Shown here piece by piece: positions 48,165 to 58,302 of a stretch of DNA of 64,000 nucleotides. Below the pieces are notes generated by a model. The model was given only the letters and a program-made list of their open reading frames with translations, made no database searches and was not told where the DNA came from. Each line of letters starts with the position of its first letter. The stretch's first letter is position 1. The position numbers and the translations under genes are program-made. This DNA comes from Bryobacterales bacterium (GTDB lineage: Bacteria; Acidobacteriota; Terriglobia; Bryobacterales; UBA6623), in NCBI GenBank assembly GCA_022823865.1, contig JAJEHF010000065.1:89418-153417 (forward strand), given 5' to 3'.

Positions 48165-49829
48165 TCACGCGACTCCACTGTCCACCACAGCGCTGTCATT
48201 GCCCGCGCCACTCGTCACCCGTAACAGTCCATATTTTATGAGACGTGACACCAGCCAACCGCCCACGATTTCGCCAAACTGTGCAAGCAGGCGGTCGCTC
48301 ACGCTTCTAACGGTGGCGTCTCGCCCATCGGCGAGCACTTGCCGCAACGCGTCTTCGACCGCAGACTCCTCGATACGGAAATCGTCAAGAGTGCTCAGCG
48401 GAAATGGGCTCGCCAGCCATGCTCTACCGAGGCCCGAAACCTCGAGCGACGCGCTCTCCGCCAGAACTCCGGTTGGATAGTGGCAGAACACGTCCTGCAC
48501 GTCGTACGTGAAGGGCGTAGCAGGGCTCTCCCAAGGTCGTCTAGAGCGGGATGCGAGCAACTCCCGAAACAGACCCTCGTATCGTGGTATCACCACGCGC
48601 CAGTCAAACCGGCTGCGTGCGGTCTCCCGCGCCCTCCGGCCCAGTTCCGTGCGCAGCTTCGGGGCGAGCAGCAAATCACGCAAGCGACACATCAACACTT
48701 CGTAGTCGATGATCGTCATGCCGGCGAGCACGGTGTTGCGAGACTCGGATCCATAACAGGTCCCCACAAGTTCCAATCCGCCCGACAAGTTGAGCCACTG
48801 CGTTGGCACCAGATAACCGGTCACGCCATCATCGACGATTTCGCGAAACCCACTCCAGTCCGCTGCGACGACAGGTAGGCCGGAGGCGAGAGCCTCAATC
48901 ACACTTATGCCGAACGTCTCCTGAACGTGATCGCTAGGCGCAACGAAAACGTCCGCCGCCGCGAACAAGACCCGCTTGGCACGAGCATCGATATCTGGAA
49001 TGACACGTACCGAATCGGAACAACCAAGAAGACCGACGTATCGCTCTAAATCTCCGGCCATCGAGTGTCGCGTGTCATCCCCGGCGATGATCAATAGTGC
49101 GCCGCCGCTGATCTCCTGCACAAGTCGGCCCCAGCCGAGTAAGAGCGGCCCCAAATCGGCTTTCGCGTGTGGCGTCAAGCGGCCGAAACAGAGTACGACC
49201 CGCGTTTGGCGGCCGATCGCGAGCTGAGCACGGGCTGCCCCGCGACTACCGCGAAACGAATCGCAGTCGACGCCCAATGGAATAACGGGCGTTTGGACAT
49301 CGAGGGACATCGGCGCCGTGCCGCTCACCCGTAGCGACTCTTGAGCTTGGGTCGCCAGCTTGTGAAGGACGGTGCGGCCGGCCTGCGAAGAGCAGACGAT
49401 CGCATCAAACGGCTTAAGCTCGTCCGCCAAGCTTTCCCAGGCTAGATCCGATGCCACTACATCGCTCATAGCGTGAATAACGCCAACTATGGGCCAAGGT
49501 CTCCGGAAGTACCTGCGCACCGGAACCAAGTCCTGCGGCGTTGCGCGAAACGAGAACAAGACTAGCTCCGCAGTGTCCGTGATCTGACCGACCGAGTGCA
49601 GCCCAAGAACCTCCGTATTCGACCCGTCCGGCGATACGACCCACGCCCCTAAGCCGCGATTAACACCTCGGTCCAGGAAGCGATAGGAATCCGCTGTGCC
49701 GTACCGCAAGAATGCACGCACCACCTCGTCGGCATACAACGTTGCCCCGAAAACACGTGTTGTGTCGGGGCTCAGGCCCTTCTTCTTCTCGACGAACCGC
49801 GGCAGACCGTCAAACACTAACGCATACAC
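48165..49829 (-). CDS. Glycosyltransferase family 4-like with C-terminal winged-helix-like domain
   Basis: About 554 residues. I favour GTG 49829 after a GAGGTG Shine-Dalgarno; an upstream GTG at 49862 is also open. The GT-B fold has IVGVIHAMSD, PVIPLGVDCDSFRG, VVLCFGRLTPHAK and DVFVAPSDHVQETFGISVIEALASGLPVVA, a standard GT4 acceptor/donor loop (E-x7-E). The last 80 residues (VEDALRQVLADGRDATVRS through SRLIKYGLLRVT) form a helical winged-helix-like domain reminiscent of PqqD-type RRE modules. It overlaps the M50 gene upstream. Confidence 0.8.
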   Translation of the reverse strand: MYALVFDGLPRFVEKKKGLSPDTTRVFGATLYADEVVRAFLRYGTADSYRFLDRGVNRGLGAWVVSPDGSNTEVLGLHSVGQITDTAELVLFSFRATPQDLVPVRRYFRRPWPIVGVIHAMSDVVASDLAWESLADELKPFDAIVCSSQAGRTVLHKLATQAQESLRVSGTAPMSLDVQTPVIPLGVDCDSFRGSRGAARAQLAIGRQTRVVLCFGRLTPHAKADLGPLLLGWGRLVQEISGGALLIIAGDDTRHSMAGDLERYVGLLGCSDSVRVIPDIDARAKRVLFAAADVFVAPSDHVQETFGISVIEALASGLPVVAADWSGFREIVDDGVTGYLVPTQWLNLSGGLELVGTCYGSESRNTVLAGMTIIDYEVLMCRLRDLLLAPKLRTELGRRARETARSRFDWRVVIPRYEGLFRELLASRSRRPWESPATPFTYDVQDVFCHYPTGVLAESASLEVSGLGRAWLASPFPLSTLDDFRIEESAVEDALRQVLADGRDATVRSVSDRLLAQFGEIVGGWLVSRLIKYGLLRVTSGAGNDSAVVDSGVA

Positions 49830-49839
49830 CGGCAGCACC

Positions 49840-51087
49840 TCACTGTGTGCGGGACCTCCCACTTAGCCACGCCCTCAACCCGCCCACTGCCTTGACGATC
49901 TGTAAGCGGAAAACAATTACCGCGAGGATCGCCGTTACTGCCCAGTCGATCAAACCCGCCGAGCCCACCACCACCCAAGCGATACGGTGAAGTGTCCACA
50001 CCACGAACAATACGGAGAACGGCGCGGCGAGCATAGCGTACAAGAACAGCGTTACCTTGGTCGACACGGGAAGATGCGCGTCCTTAGCGTCCACCTTCAC
50101 GCGAGGAGCAATTGTAGACCACGTAAAGTGAAATGCGCGCTTCCGAAGATTCGGAAGACCAAGTATATCGGACAGAATGTAGTACCCGTCGAGACGGATT
50201 AGAGGATTAATATTGGCAAGAATCTTGAGCTCAATAATCAACACAACCATCGCAAAAACGGACTGTATGAACTCGAATTCCATGGTGAGCCACCACAAGA
50301 ACACGAAGAAAGCCCCAATCAATGCGTCGCAAGCAGTGCCTGCCGCCATCGTGTAGACTCGATGTCGCCTTTGAGGGAATAGCCACGCATCCGTGACATT
50401 GCAATAGAGGGCGGGATTGAAATAGATCAGTAGGAATCCCAGTTCGTGCACTTCTCCACCCCAGTGCTTACAAGCCAGACCGTGAGAGAGTTCATGAATA
50501 ACACAAATGCCAAACGATATCAGTAGCGTGACAAGAAATACGGCAAGTCCTCCACTTTGTAGGGATCTTAAGAACTCGTCATGATGCCGTATTAGTATCG
50601 AGATCGCAACCGTTATGATGGATGCACACAGAAATCCAAAATATGGGCTAAAAAGGCTATTAGTGATCGGAACCAAACGCCCAAGCAACCGATCTGGATC
50701 GACGGCTTTAATTCTCCAATAAAGCACACTCTTCGACCGCACCCGAAATGAGTGCTCAGAGTTCCTGTCATCACCATGACGCCCATGTGACTGCAAGAGT
50801 CCGGCACTTTCAATACGCCGCAAGAACTCTCGGACTGAGTCAATCGCGATATACCTTCCTGACTGATCGATAAATTGCGCATGAATCTCTGACACTGTAC
50901 GATGCCCGTCGCAGAGCTGTAATAGCGACAGCTCTTCCTCGCGCATGTAATAGTACCGGGCATTGGTTCTATCCTTTACTACTACCGTCTTCTGTCCTTC
51001 GTCGAGGCTTGAATGGTCGAGATCAGTACGAAACTTTGGCACGACCTCCCCTGACAAAAATGACTCTGTATCTGTATCTAGATTCAT
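49840..51087 (-). CDS. M50-family membrane metalloprotease with N-terminal PqqD-like domain
   Basis: 415 residues. The N-terminus (KTVVVKDRTNARYYYMREEE and LSLLQLCDGHRTVSEIHAQF) is a PqqD-like winged-helix (RRE) domain that should bind a peptide leader. Six or more transmembrane helices follow, with HELSHG (H198-E199-x-x-H202) and the second M50 motif NPLIRLDGYYILSD (294-307). Related proteins occur in RiPP clusters and cleave or export the peptide. Starts as ATGA on the stop of the upstream glycosyltransferase, so it is coupled. Confidence 0.85.
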   Translation of the reverse strand: MNLDTDTESFLSGEVVPKFRTDLDHSSLDEGQKTVVVKDRTNARYYYMREEELSLLQLCDGHRTVSEIHAQFIDQSGRYIAIDSVREFLRRIESAGLLQSHGRHGDDRNSEHSFRVRSKSVLYWRIKAVDPDRLLGRLVPITNSLFSPYFGFLCASIITVAISILIRHHDEFLRSLQSGGLAVFLVTLLISFGICVIHELSHGLACKHWGGEVHELGFLLIYFNPALYCNVTDAWLFPQRRHRVYTMAAGTACDALIGAFFVFLWWLTMEFEFIQSVFAMVVLIIELKILANINPLIRLDGYYILSDILGLPNLRKRAFHFTWSTIAPRVKVDAKDAHLPVSTKVTLFLYAMLAAPFSVLFVVWTLHRIAWVVVGSAGLIDWAVTAILAVIVFRLQIVKAVGGLRAWLSGRSRTQ

Positions 51088-53153
51088 CTGACAACCAAAA
51101 CACCCTTCTGAAGCAGATCCCGAATGGTATTTCGAATGGACTGCCGAACCATGCGTCGCCTAGACGAATCAGTCGAGCGCTGGAAATGATCAACGATCTC
51201 GTCGACTGAAAGTCTACCGTCGCATAATTCTAGCAGAGCACCTCCTTGACGTGAAATGCGAAAAAGTCTTACTTTGTAATTAGAATATGGCACAACCAAG
51301 ATCGATTGTCGTACGGCAGGAAGTCGAAGCGGTATTTCGCCGCCCTGATGCATAATCCTACGCAATTCTGATAAATCTATTTGCATGTTGCATAGCGCAC
51401 ATCCAAGTCTCTTGTGGGGTTGAATTCTGTCAAGCACATCCGTGCTCCCAAGATTTACAGCTTTATCAATTTTGCGTCCACGAACTAGAACTTCGCCCTT
51501 TCGGACGAGTTCGGACGATTCCAGAACAGCGTGTTCAAGTGACAGTACACTTACTATGTACTCAGGCACATCAGTGGCTCCAAATTCCGTCCCCATGAAA
51601 TAATCTTTGAGGTACTGTACGAAGGAAATAGAGGTTATGACATCGCCTTGATCATTGGCACAACTATTTCCGCTTTCGAAATCGCTCCACAATTGATTCC
51701 GTTGCGAGGCAATCAGGCGATCACTAAGTGGAAGTAGTGATCGGATGGACGGTGGGATTGTGCAGTATTGACCCGGCGCCGTACTCCAGTTTTCCTCAAC
51801 ATCATTGGCCTCTGGAATGCGGTCTTCAATAGCCGCGAAGAGCAAATTCTCAAACTCTTGGACCGAGTTGTCTGTGCTTAATTGACTTTTGAATTGCTGG
51901 CCAGCATTCCCTCCGATTCTCGTGGGGAGGGAGACATCTGTAGCGATGGAGCGAATAATTCGCAGCAGCGATTCTTGGTTCCGAGGGTCGTCTACCACCA
52001 ATACGTTGTGTCCGTCACGCAAGTCGAGAAGATTCCGCTGCTTCCGTTCAATTTCCCGCGACACAACTAGGCATCGGCCGCAACTCATGACTTCCCGAGG
52101 TATTATCGGGCCGTGGATGCTGATCGGGAAATCTCGCTCCAAGAAGCACACGGCGTCGCATGCCGCGATGAATGCGGGTACGTGCCAATGAGGAAGAAAA
52201 GGCAACAACCACGTTCTGTCGCTGAGACCAGCCGCACGGAGTGCTCTTGCGAAATCGGGGAATTGTGTTCCGTTGGCCATGCAAAAGAAGTTAAAATCAA
52301 CGCCCTGTTGCTTGAGAATCTTCAATACAGGAATCAGGTCAAATGACCCTTTAGACTCGCCAACCTTGCCGTACAACCCGATCGATACATTCGATGGGTC
52401 GGGCGGGTCGTGACGGGTTAGATCCTTCGGTATATGTTGGAACGCTTCGCGATTTGTAGCGGCAAGAACGGAAGCGAAATCGAGAGGTTTTTGACTGGGA
52501 GCAAAGATATCCGGGATCTCGAATCCGATGCGAGTGATAATTCGACTACTCTCGACGCCCATTCGCAGAAATCGGCTAGCCAAGTCCGTCCTAGTTAGGA
52601 CGGCGGCCGCCGAACGAAACACTCTTTGATATGTCTCAGAAAGTTCAGGGATTAACATTAGGCGGTCTATATCGCTTCCGGCGTGCCTGATCACGTATGG
52701 AATGCCGGTCCACAAATGAGCAACGTGGCATGCCACTCCATACGGCTCCGTGTAATATGCGAAACAAACGTCGCATCCATTTTCTTCTATTACTCTCGCA
52801 GTGGCCGCAGCAATCCGTGAAACTGCGGCCTGGGTTTGCGGAATATGGGCCATGCGGCGCTGATCGTACGCTGCGATGTGATGCACGCTAACGGCACCAC
52901 CGCTTGCGAAATGGGGCTCCATCCACTCAGCGTCCTCGGGTCGGAGATGCATGCGATATTCTGCTCCCACGTCCGATGCGTTGGTCACGACCCAGACCCG
53001 ATGCCCGCGTCGGGCCAGGCGCCGGGCAGTCCAGTACGTTGTGGCGCTGACGCCGCCTTGGATTGGTGGGTACTTGCCGACTAGGCAGATCTTTAGCTGT
53101 TTCGAGTCGGCTGGGTAGCGCTCGGTAGCAGGCACGGGAATATGATCGTCCAT
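51084..53153 (-). CDS. Glycosyltransferase with C-terminal PqqD-like domain
   Basis: 689 residues from ATG 53153, whose start overlaps the permease stop as TGATG. The N-terminal half is GT4-like: ICLVGKYPPIQGGVSATTYW, HRVWVVTNASD, VIRHAGSDIDRLM and VSIGLYGKVGESKGSFDLI. The last 90 residues (YKVRLFRISRQGGALLELCDGR and LSVDEIVDHFQ) resemble a PqqD-like RRE. A Cys-rich short segment (GCALCNMQIDL) precedes this. It might transfer a sugar to the modified peptide while its RRE binds the leader; this is inference from domain order. Confidence 0.82.
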   Translation of the reverse strand: MDDHIPVPATERYPADSKQLKICLVGKYPPIQGGVSATTYWTARRLARRGHRVWVVTNASDVGAEYRMHLRPEDAEWMEPHFASGGAVSVHHIAAYDQRRMAHIPQTQAAVSRIAAATARVIEENGCDVCFAYYTEPYGVACHVAHLWTGIPYVIRHAGSDIDRLMLIPELSETYQRVFRSAAAVLTRTDLASRFLRMGVESSRIITRIGFEIPDIFAPSQKPLDFASVLAATNREAFQHIPKDLTRHDPPDPSNVSIGLYGKVGESKGSFDLIPVLKILKQQGVDFNFFCMANGTQFPDFARALRAAGLSDRTWLLPFLPHWHVPAFIAACDAVCFLERDFPISIHGPIIPREVMSCGRCLVVSREIERKQRNLLDLRDGHNVLVVDDPRNQESLLRIIRSIATDVSLPTRIGGNAGQQFKSQLSTDNSVQEFENLLFAAIEDRIPEANDVEENWSTAPGQYCTIPPSIRSLLPLSDRLIASQRNQLWSDFESGNSCANDQGDVITSISFVQYLKDYFMGTEFGATDVPEYIVSVLSLEHAVLESSELVRKGEVLVRGRKIDKAVNLGSTDVLDRIQPHKRLGCALCNMQIDLSELRRIMHQGGEIPLRLPAVRQSILVVPYSNYKVRLFRISRQGGALLELCDGRLSVDEIVDHFQRSTDSSRRRMVRQSIRNTIRDLLQKGVLVVR

Positions 53154-55630
53154 CAACGCCTCAGGACTTCCGCAGGGGGAATGGTGGTCGCGGCGAACGC
53201 CGGCATCGCGCTCGCAAGGAGTGCTAGTGCACTCGTCAAGATGGCAGCTCCGCCCAAGACCACCGGATCCAGCGGACTAACGTCGAACAAAAATGACCTG
53301 ATGGACGAAGCCGCAATCATCGTCGACGGCAGTGCGATCATGGCGCTGGCGATACAGAGTCCCACTACTGGTCTCAAGACATGTACGAGAATCTGAGTGC
53401 GACTTGCCCCGTGGGCGATTCGTACCCCAAGATCCTTTCTGCTCAGTGTGACAAAATATGACACTATTCCATACGTACCTGCCATTGTAAGGAAGATTGC
53501 TGTCGCGCAGAAGACGATCAGAACCACAGCTGACGCCCTTAGAGGGCCGTACGAGATGCGGACGACCTCTTCCATGGACATCAATCCATGGAGGGGCAGT
53601 TGCGAGTCAAGATCGCCTAGCGTGGTCTGGATGATCCGGGCCGCGCCCTCAGCAAACGGGGCAAGACGCACCACGAACGAGATCTGGAAGGGCGACGCCT
53701 GAGTCATCGGTACGTAGAGTTGGAAGTCGCTGTCAGCCTGTAGCGTCTGCGTCTTTACGTGTCCGACCACACCGACGACTGTGCGCCAAGTAGGCTGGCC
53801 ATCGTCCCCGACTTCAAACGGGAAGGACAGCCGCTCGCCAATCGGGTCCCGGTCCGGCCAGAAGAATTCGGCGGCCATTCGGTCCACCACCACAACGGCC
53901 TGCGTGTCACTCCGGTCCCGTGCGTCGAAGATGCGCCCATTCAGCAAGGGAATGCGCAGGGTTCGAAAATAACCCGAGCTGGCCGCTAGGAAGCTGGTCT
54001 GCAGGGGGCGAGAGCCCCCGGAAGCCTCTTCTCCCCAGAGGCTCACGAGTGTGGGTGCTCCAGCGTGCAGAAATGGCAACGCCGAAACTACGCCCGCCGA
54101 CTCCACGCTAGGAGTGCTTTGCAAACGGTCGACGAATTCGGCCCTTAGAGCCCGTCTCGAATCCCGGCTCGCGTAACGGCTTCTAGGTAGCACAAGGTCG
54201 AACGTGCTCACATCCCCCATTTCGAATCCCGGGTCGGCGTTGCTGATACGGTGGACTGACACTCCCAGCAGTGCCGATAACACCAGCAGGATCGTCGTCA
54301 TGGCAAGTTGGACGGCTACGAGCCCGCGCAAAGCCACAAGGACACCTCTCGGTATCGTCATCCGGTGCGCATTGCCATCCCAGCGCTGGAACCTCTTGGT
54401 CGATACCGCGCAGCTAGCCGCCAAGCCGCACACCAGCACGCACAGGGAAGTTAGGGAGAAACCGAAAGCCACTGCGCTCTGGTCCACCTTTACGAGACTC
54501 CATGGCGGTACCATGAGTTGACCCTTGCTCAATACAGTCTCCAGCGTGACCCGAAGCAACCCGTGCCCCAAGACTAGGCCGATGCAGGCCCCGGCAAGGC
54601 ACAGGCATAGAATCCACGCCACGTGATCGACCAGAAGTTTCGGCCAACCGCAACCGAGTGCCACTTTGACAGCAACCTCCCTCCGCTTGGACACCGTCCG
54701 AACCAAGACCAAGTTCATGACGTTGACCAAGCCGATGACGGTCAACGCGATCAGACTTGCCCATAGCAGAGGAACTACTCCCCCAATCGCTCCCACTATC
54801 TCCCGTCGCAATGGCACAGCCAGAAGCCGCCACCCCTCGCTGGCCGGATAGACTTGCGGATAGGTGTTGCGCACTTCTGCCGAGATCTCGTCGAGAGATC
54901 TTGAGAGGGCACTTGGCCCCACGTTTGGTCGCGTGCGGCCGAATACTGTCAGGTAGTCGTTCCCGAGTTGACTCGGGTCGCGTAGTCGGGGAGGAAGGTA
55001 CAGCGGTCTCCAAACATCCGCGCCCTCGAGAAGCTGGAACGTCTGCGGAAGGACACCGACGATCTCAACCGATGTCCCGTCCAGCAATAGACGCTGACCG
55101 TTCGGTATATCTCTCCCGAAGTAACGACGCCACGCCCCCGCGCTCAAGACCGCAACGCTCGACGAGTTACCGGGCGTTGCATCTTGGTCGGCGAGCAGTC
55201 GGCCCGATGCCGGGGCGACACCTAGGAGCCGAAACAGGACGGGCTCGACGAACACCTGCGTAACAGGATCAGCCGGCGTGTTCGCATCCAAACTCAGGTT
55301 CACACCACTCGTTGGCGTGACGGCAGCAATGTCGGCCAACGCACCTTCGAAGCTGCGGTACAGATCCAGACTGGGCGGCGACACGCGTTCCTTCTCGATC
55401 CCGAGCCCGGGATACGAGTGCCAGACGACATAGAGACCCGACGGGCGGTCGAACGGAAGCGGTCTGAACTGAAGGCCATAAATCACCGCGAAGATCGCGA
55501 CACCTGCGCCAACCGTTCCCGAGAAGGTCACTAGGATGCCTAGGAGGTCGGCCCGCCCACCGGTGACCGATTGCGCTCGAACGACAAGCGCTATAGCTCT
55601 GATGGCATTAGAAATCATTGCTCTGTCCAT
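53153..55630 (-). CDS. ADOP-type permease (duplicated FtsX/MacB-like), no ATPase partner
   Basis: 825 residues made of two FtsX-like units, each with periplasmic insert: first half LLGILVTFSGTVGAGVAIFAVI, NVMNLVLVRTVSKRREVAVKVALG; second half LRGLVAVQLAMTTILLVL and MAGTYGIVSYFVTLSRKDLGVRIAHGASRTQI. This is the acidobacterial duplicated orphan permease (ADOP) layout, which supports the phylum assignment. No ABC ATPase gene lies in the cluster. It might export the peptide with a distant ATPase. Overlaps the asnB-like stop by 23 bases. Confidence 0.87.
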   Translation of the reverse strand: MDRAMISNAIRAIALVVRAQSVTGGRADLLGILVTFSGTVGAGVAIFAVIYGLQFRPLPFDRPSGLYVVWHSYPGLGIEKERVSPPSLDLYRSFEGALADIAAVTPTSGVNLSLDANTPADPVTQVFVEPVLFRLLGVAPASGRLLADQDATPGNSSSVAVLSAGAWRRYFGRDIPNGQRLLLDGTSVEIVGVLPQTFQLLEGADVWRPLYLPPRLRDPSQLGNDYLTVFGRTRPNVGPSALSRSLDEISAEVRNTYPQVYPASEGWRLLAVPLRREIVGAIGGVVPLLWASLIALTVIGLVNVMNLVLVRTVSKRREVAVKVALGCGWPKLLVDHVAWILCLCLAGACIGLVLGHGLLRVTLETVLSKGQLMVPPWSLVKVDQSAVAFGFSLTSLCVLVCGLAASCAVSTKRFQRWDGNAHRMTIPRGVLVALRGLVAVQLAMTTILLVLSALLGVSVHRISNADPGFEMGDVSTFDLVLPRSRYASRDSRRALRAEFVDRLQSTPSVESAGVVSALPFLHAGAPTLVSLWGEEASGGSRPLQTSFLAASSGYFRTLRIPLLNGRIFDARDRSDTQAVVVVDRMAAEFFWPDRDPIGERLSFPFEVGDDGQPTWRTVVGVVGHVKTQTLQADSDFQLYVPMTQASPFQISFVVRLAPFAEGAARIIQTTLGDLDSQLPLHGLMSMEEVVRISYGPLRASAVVLIVFCATAIFLTMAGTYGIVSYFVTLSRKDLGVRIAHGASRTQILVHVLRPVVGLCIASAMIALPSTMIAASSIRSFLFDVSPLDPVVLGGAAILTSALALLASAMPAFAATTIPPAEVLRR

Positions 55631-57389
55631 CCCCGGAACGTGCAGCTACGAAGTCTTGCATGTCGAGACCGCCATCGAGAATCCCGCCCCGCTTAACGAA
55701 TTGATAGTGGAAAAGGTCGAACAGCAGTAACGAACACTTTTGGGGCCCTCCATCAGACTCGTCCGAGTTGGCAAAGTACCGACGGTATGGATGCTTTGCG
55801 ACGTAATTATCGGGAATACTGGCGCTGCAAAACCTAACAAACTGGTCCAGATGCTGCCTCCCGGAACTGGGCAAGCCCTCCTTGCTACGCAGTACTGGAT
55901 CGTATGCAAGCTCGCCTGCGAGCCGCAGAAAGAGCCGCTTCAGGATGTATTTTGAAATCCGCAACCGGCCCGGGACCTTGAACGACAAAGGCAAGCTGTT
56001 CACTACCTCAACCATCTTGTCGTCGAGAAACGGGACGCGCACTTCAACGCCTGCTGCCATCGAACACCGGTCTATCACGGTTAGGTGATTGAACTCTAGT
56101 TGATCCTGCTGATACAGTTCCAAGGCCTTACGAAGGTAATCCCCGTACTTCACCGTACTGACGAGGGACTCCACTATCTGGCGCACCCGCTCGGAAACCG
56201 GCAGGCCTAGTCGCTCGGCTCGGTTGAGGTTCTCTACTAGCCGTCTCCGTTCTGAACGGGGGTGAACGTATTCGGGATAGCCCGCGAACAACTCGTCCGC
56301 CCCTTCCCCGTTCAGATAGACTCGCCCCTTCTCCGAGATTCTCTGGCAAAGAATAAAAAACGTCAATGGGTATAGTGACGGCACGTTCTCGGAGGCCCAG
56401 ACGAACCGAGGAATCGCGTTAACGTAGCTGCGAAAGTCGATCAATTCCTCACTGTGCTCTAGGCCTAACGATCGGGCATAGCGCCGCGCCACTTCTGCAT
56501 CGCCCATCTCGGGATCACACGTTACCGTGTGGCTCCTGAACGCCAACCGTTCCTGGGCGGCGATCCACGCGATGAGACCGGAATCCACGCCTCCCGACAG
56601 ATGCAGCCCCGCTTCGAAATCGCATTCAGCATGAGTTCGCACAGAGTCAACAAGCGTTGCCTCCAAGAGATCTAAAGCCCCTTCAAGGTCATCGCGAGGG
56701 TCTGGACAGACCGAAAGCTGGAAATACTGCCGTTCCTGTATTTCTAGCTTCCCGCTCGAATCTCGCGCCAGCATCCAGTGCCCAGGACGCAGGCTCCTGA
56801 TGGATCGAAACAGCGTGTTCCGACCGGTACCATGGTTCAGTATGAAGCTATCAGCAAGAGGTGTAGTGTCCACCGTCCGGTCCACTTCGGAGCAGCGCAG
56901 CAAGGCCTTGAGTTCCGAGGCGAATAGTAGTGTCCGGCCCCCGCGGATTGAGGCCAAGTGCAAGGGCTTAATGCCTAGCCTGTCACGGGCAAGGTACACG
57001 AATTCGTCGCCGACCACGACGAAGGCAAACATGCCCTGCATCAGATCCACGCATTCCTCACCGTATTCTTCATACAAATGCAGAATCACTTCGGTGTCTG
57101 CCCGGGTGCGAAAACGATGCCCACGAGCAACCAGCTGCGAACGCAGTTCTTGATGGTTGTAGATTTCTCCATTGAATACGACTGCAAGCCCCGAGATGTC
57201 GCTCCGCATCGGCTGGACGCCACCCTCAACATCGACCAAGCTCAAACGGCAAGCACCCACGTCGGCGCAGCGTGTGCTGTGAATCCCGCCCCCGTCTGGT
57301 CCTCGGTGCCGAACCGCTCCGAGCATCTCTGCACACAGCGCCTTCTGTTCGCCACGGTCAATTCCGACGACCCCCACAATCCCGCACAT
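55608..57389 (-). CDS. Asparagine synthetase B family protein (glutamine-hydrolysing)
   Basis: 593 residues. Cys2 (MCGIVGVVG) is the glutaminase nucleophile; RHRGPDGGG, FNGEIYN and DTEVILHLYEEYG complete the class II domain. The synthetase half has LHLSGGVDSGL (PPi loop) and GEGADELFAGY, and the C-terminal helical region SMAAGVEVRVPFLDDKMV. Such proteins make asparagine or amidate or cyclise peptides in RiPP pathways (as in lasso and other clusters). The tight packing within the peptide cluster suggests amide-forming modification. Only 30 bases after the partner gene. Confidence 0.9.
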   Translation of the reverse strand: MCGIVGVVGIDRGEQKALCAEMLGAVRHRGPDGGGIHSTRCADVGACRLSLVDVEGGVQPMRSDISGLAVVFNGEIYNHQELRSQLVARGHRFRTRADTEVILHLYEEYGEECVDLMQGMFAFVVVGDEFVYLARDRLGIKPLHLASIRGGRTLLFASELKALLRCSEVDRTVDTTPLADSFILNHGTGRNTLFRSIRSLRPGHWMLARDSSGKLEIQERQYFQLSVCPDPRDDLEGALDLLEATLVDSVRTHAECDFEAGLHLSGGVDSGLIAWIAAQERLAFRSHTVTCDPEMGDAEVARRYARSLGLEHSEELIDFRSYVNAIPRFVWASENVPSLYPLTFFILCQRISEKGRVYLNGEGADELFAGYPEYVHPRSERRRLVENLNRAERLGLPVSERVRQIVESLVSTVKYGDYLRKALELYQQDQLEFNHLTVIDRCSMAAGVEVRVPFLDDKMVEVVNSLPLSFKVPGRLRISKYILKRLFLRLAGELAYDPVLRSKEGLPSSGRQHLDQFVRFCSASIPDNYVAKHPYRRYFANSDESDGGPQKCSLLLFDLFHYQFVKRGGILDGGLDMQDFVAARSGDGQSNDF

Positions 57390-57419
57390 ACTTGACTCCG
57401 CGTATCGAATCCCGACCGA

Positions 57420-58289
57420 TCAAGCATCGATTCGCTCGCTGCGCCCGCGAGGAACCACACCTAAAACCCCGGTACGCAGAAAAGACCTGCAGATCTCCAA
57501 GCACTTCGAGACTGGGGCGATACCGCCTACTCCTGCTAGAGAATTGGCAATCTCCGCTACCGTTCGACGCCCATCGCAATTTTGCAGGAATCGGACTGTT
57601 GCGGAATTGAGCCGGTAGACTGAAACATTCGATAGAGACCGACGTTTCAAAAACAAGATGTGCCTTGATGGTGGGGGCTCGGTTCCCTCTGGTACCGAAG
57701 TATCCTCTTCGGATTGACCAATCAGACCATGCTCAAACGACTCGAGAACAATGCCGGGAGAACGAATGACTACGGAACCGGCACTGACTGCAACACCCTC
57801 TCCTACAAGAAAATCATCATCGAATTCCGTCAACGCAGAGTGGGTGGCAAGATCGTTTCCCAAGAAAAAGATTATCCAATCGTAGCGAAGGGCGTCCTTG
57901 AATGAACCACCCGAAAACTCCCCTTCTTCGAGTAGCGCGTTCAAGAATTCAGTAAATTGTCGAAACTCTCGGAGTAACGGTGGCTCCTCCGCGTTTAGAA
58001 TAGAAGGATAATCTCGTACATATCGAAGTCCGTAGATCTGTTGAAAATCCGATGGAAGATGAGCCCTTACATGAGGTAACGCCTTCAGAGCCAAATCTAT
58101 CCTTGAGTTGATAAGTAGTTCCACATATACAGCAACACACTCTTCGTCAATCTCTTCCAGTGCGCCACGTTCGTTAACATTCAGCTGATAATCGGTGAGA
58201 AATTTACTTCGATTTGACAAAAATAATTTTCTTGAATTGTCATCAGTCAAGATTCGACAGAACGCTCGTTGCATCTCAAGAACTGACAT
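57420..58289 (-). CDS. MNIO partner protein with C-terminal PqqD-like domain
   Basis: 289 residues from ATG 58289, which has AAGGAGCC at good spacing. The N-terminus (MSVLEMQRAFCRILTDDNSR) is helical, similar in character to DUF2063/HvfC-type partners of DUF692 enzymes. The C-terminal part (FLKRRSLSNVSVYRLNSATVR, FLQNCDGRRTVAEIANSLAG) is a PqqD-like winged helix, likely an RRE that holds the peptide leader. It starts 13 bases after the MNIO stop. Confidence 0.72.
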   Translation of the reverse strand: MSVLEMQRAFCRILTDDNSRKLFLSNRSKFLTDYQLNVNERGALEEIDEECVAVYVELLINSRIDLALKALPHVRAHLPSDFQQIYGLRYVRDYPSILNAEEPPLLREFRQFTEFLNALLEEGEFSGGSFKDALRYDWIIFFLGNDLATHSALTEFDDDFLVGEGVAVSAGSVVIRSPGIVLESFEHGLIGQSEEDTSVPEGTEPPPSRHILFLKRRSLSNVSVYRLNSATVRFLQNCDGRRTVAEIANSLAGVGGIAPVSKCLEICRSFLRTGVLGVVPRGRSERIDA

Positions 58290-58302
58290 GAAGGCTCCTT
58301 TA

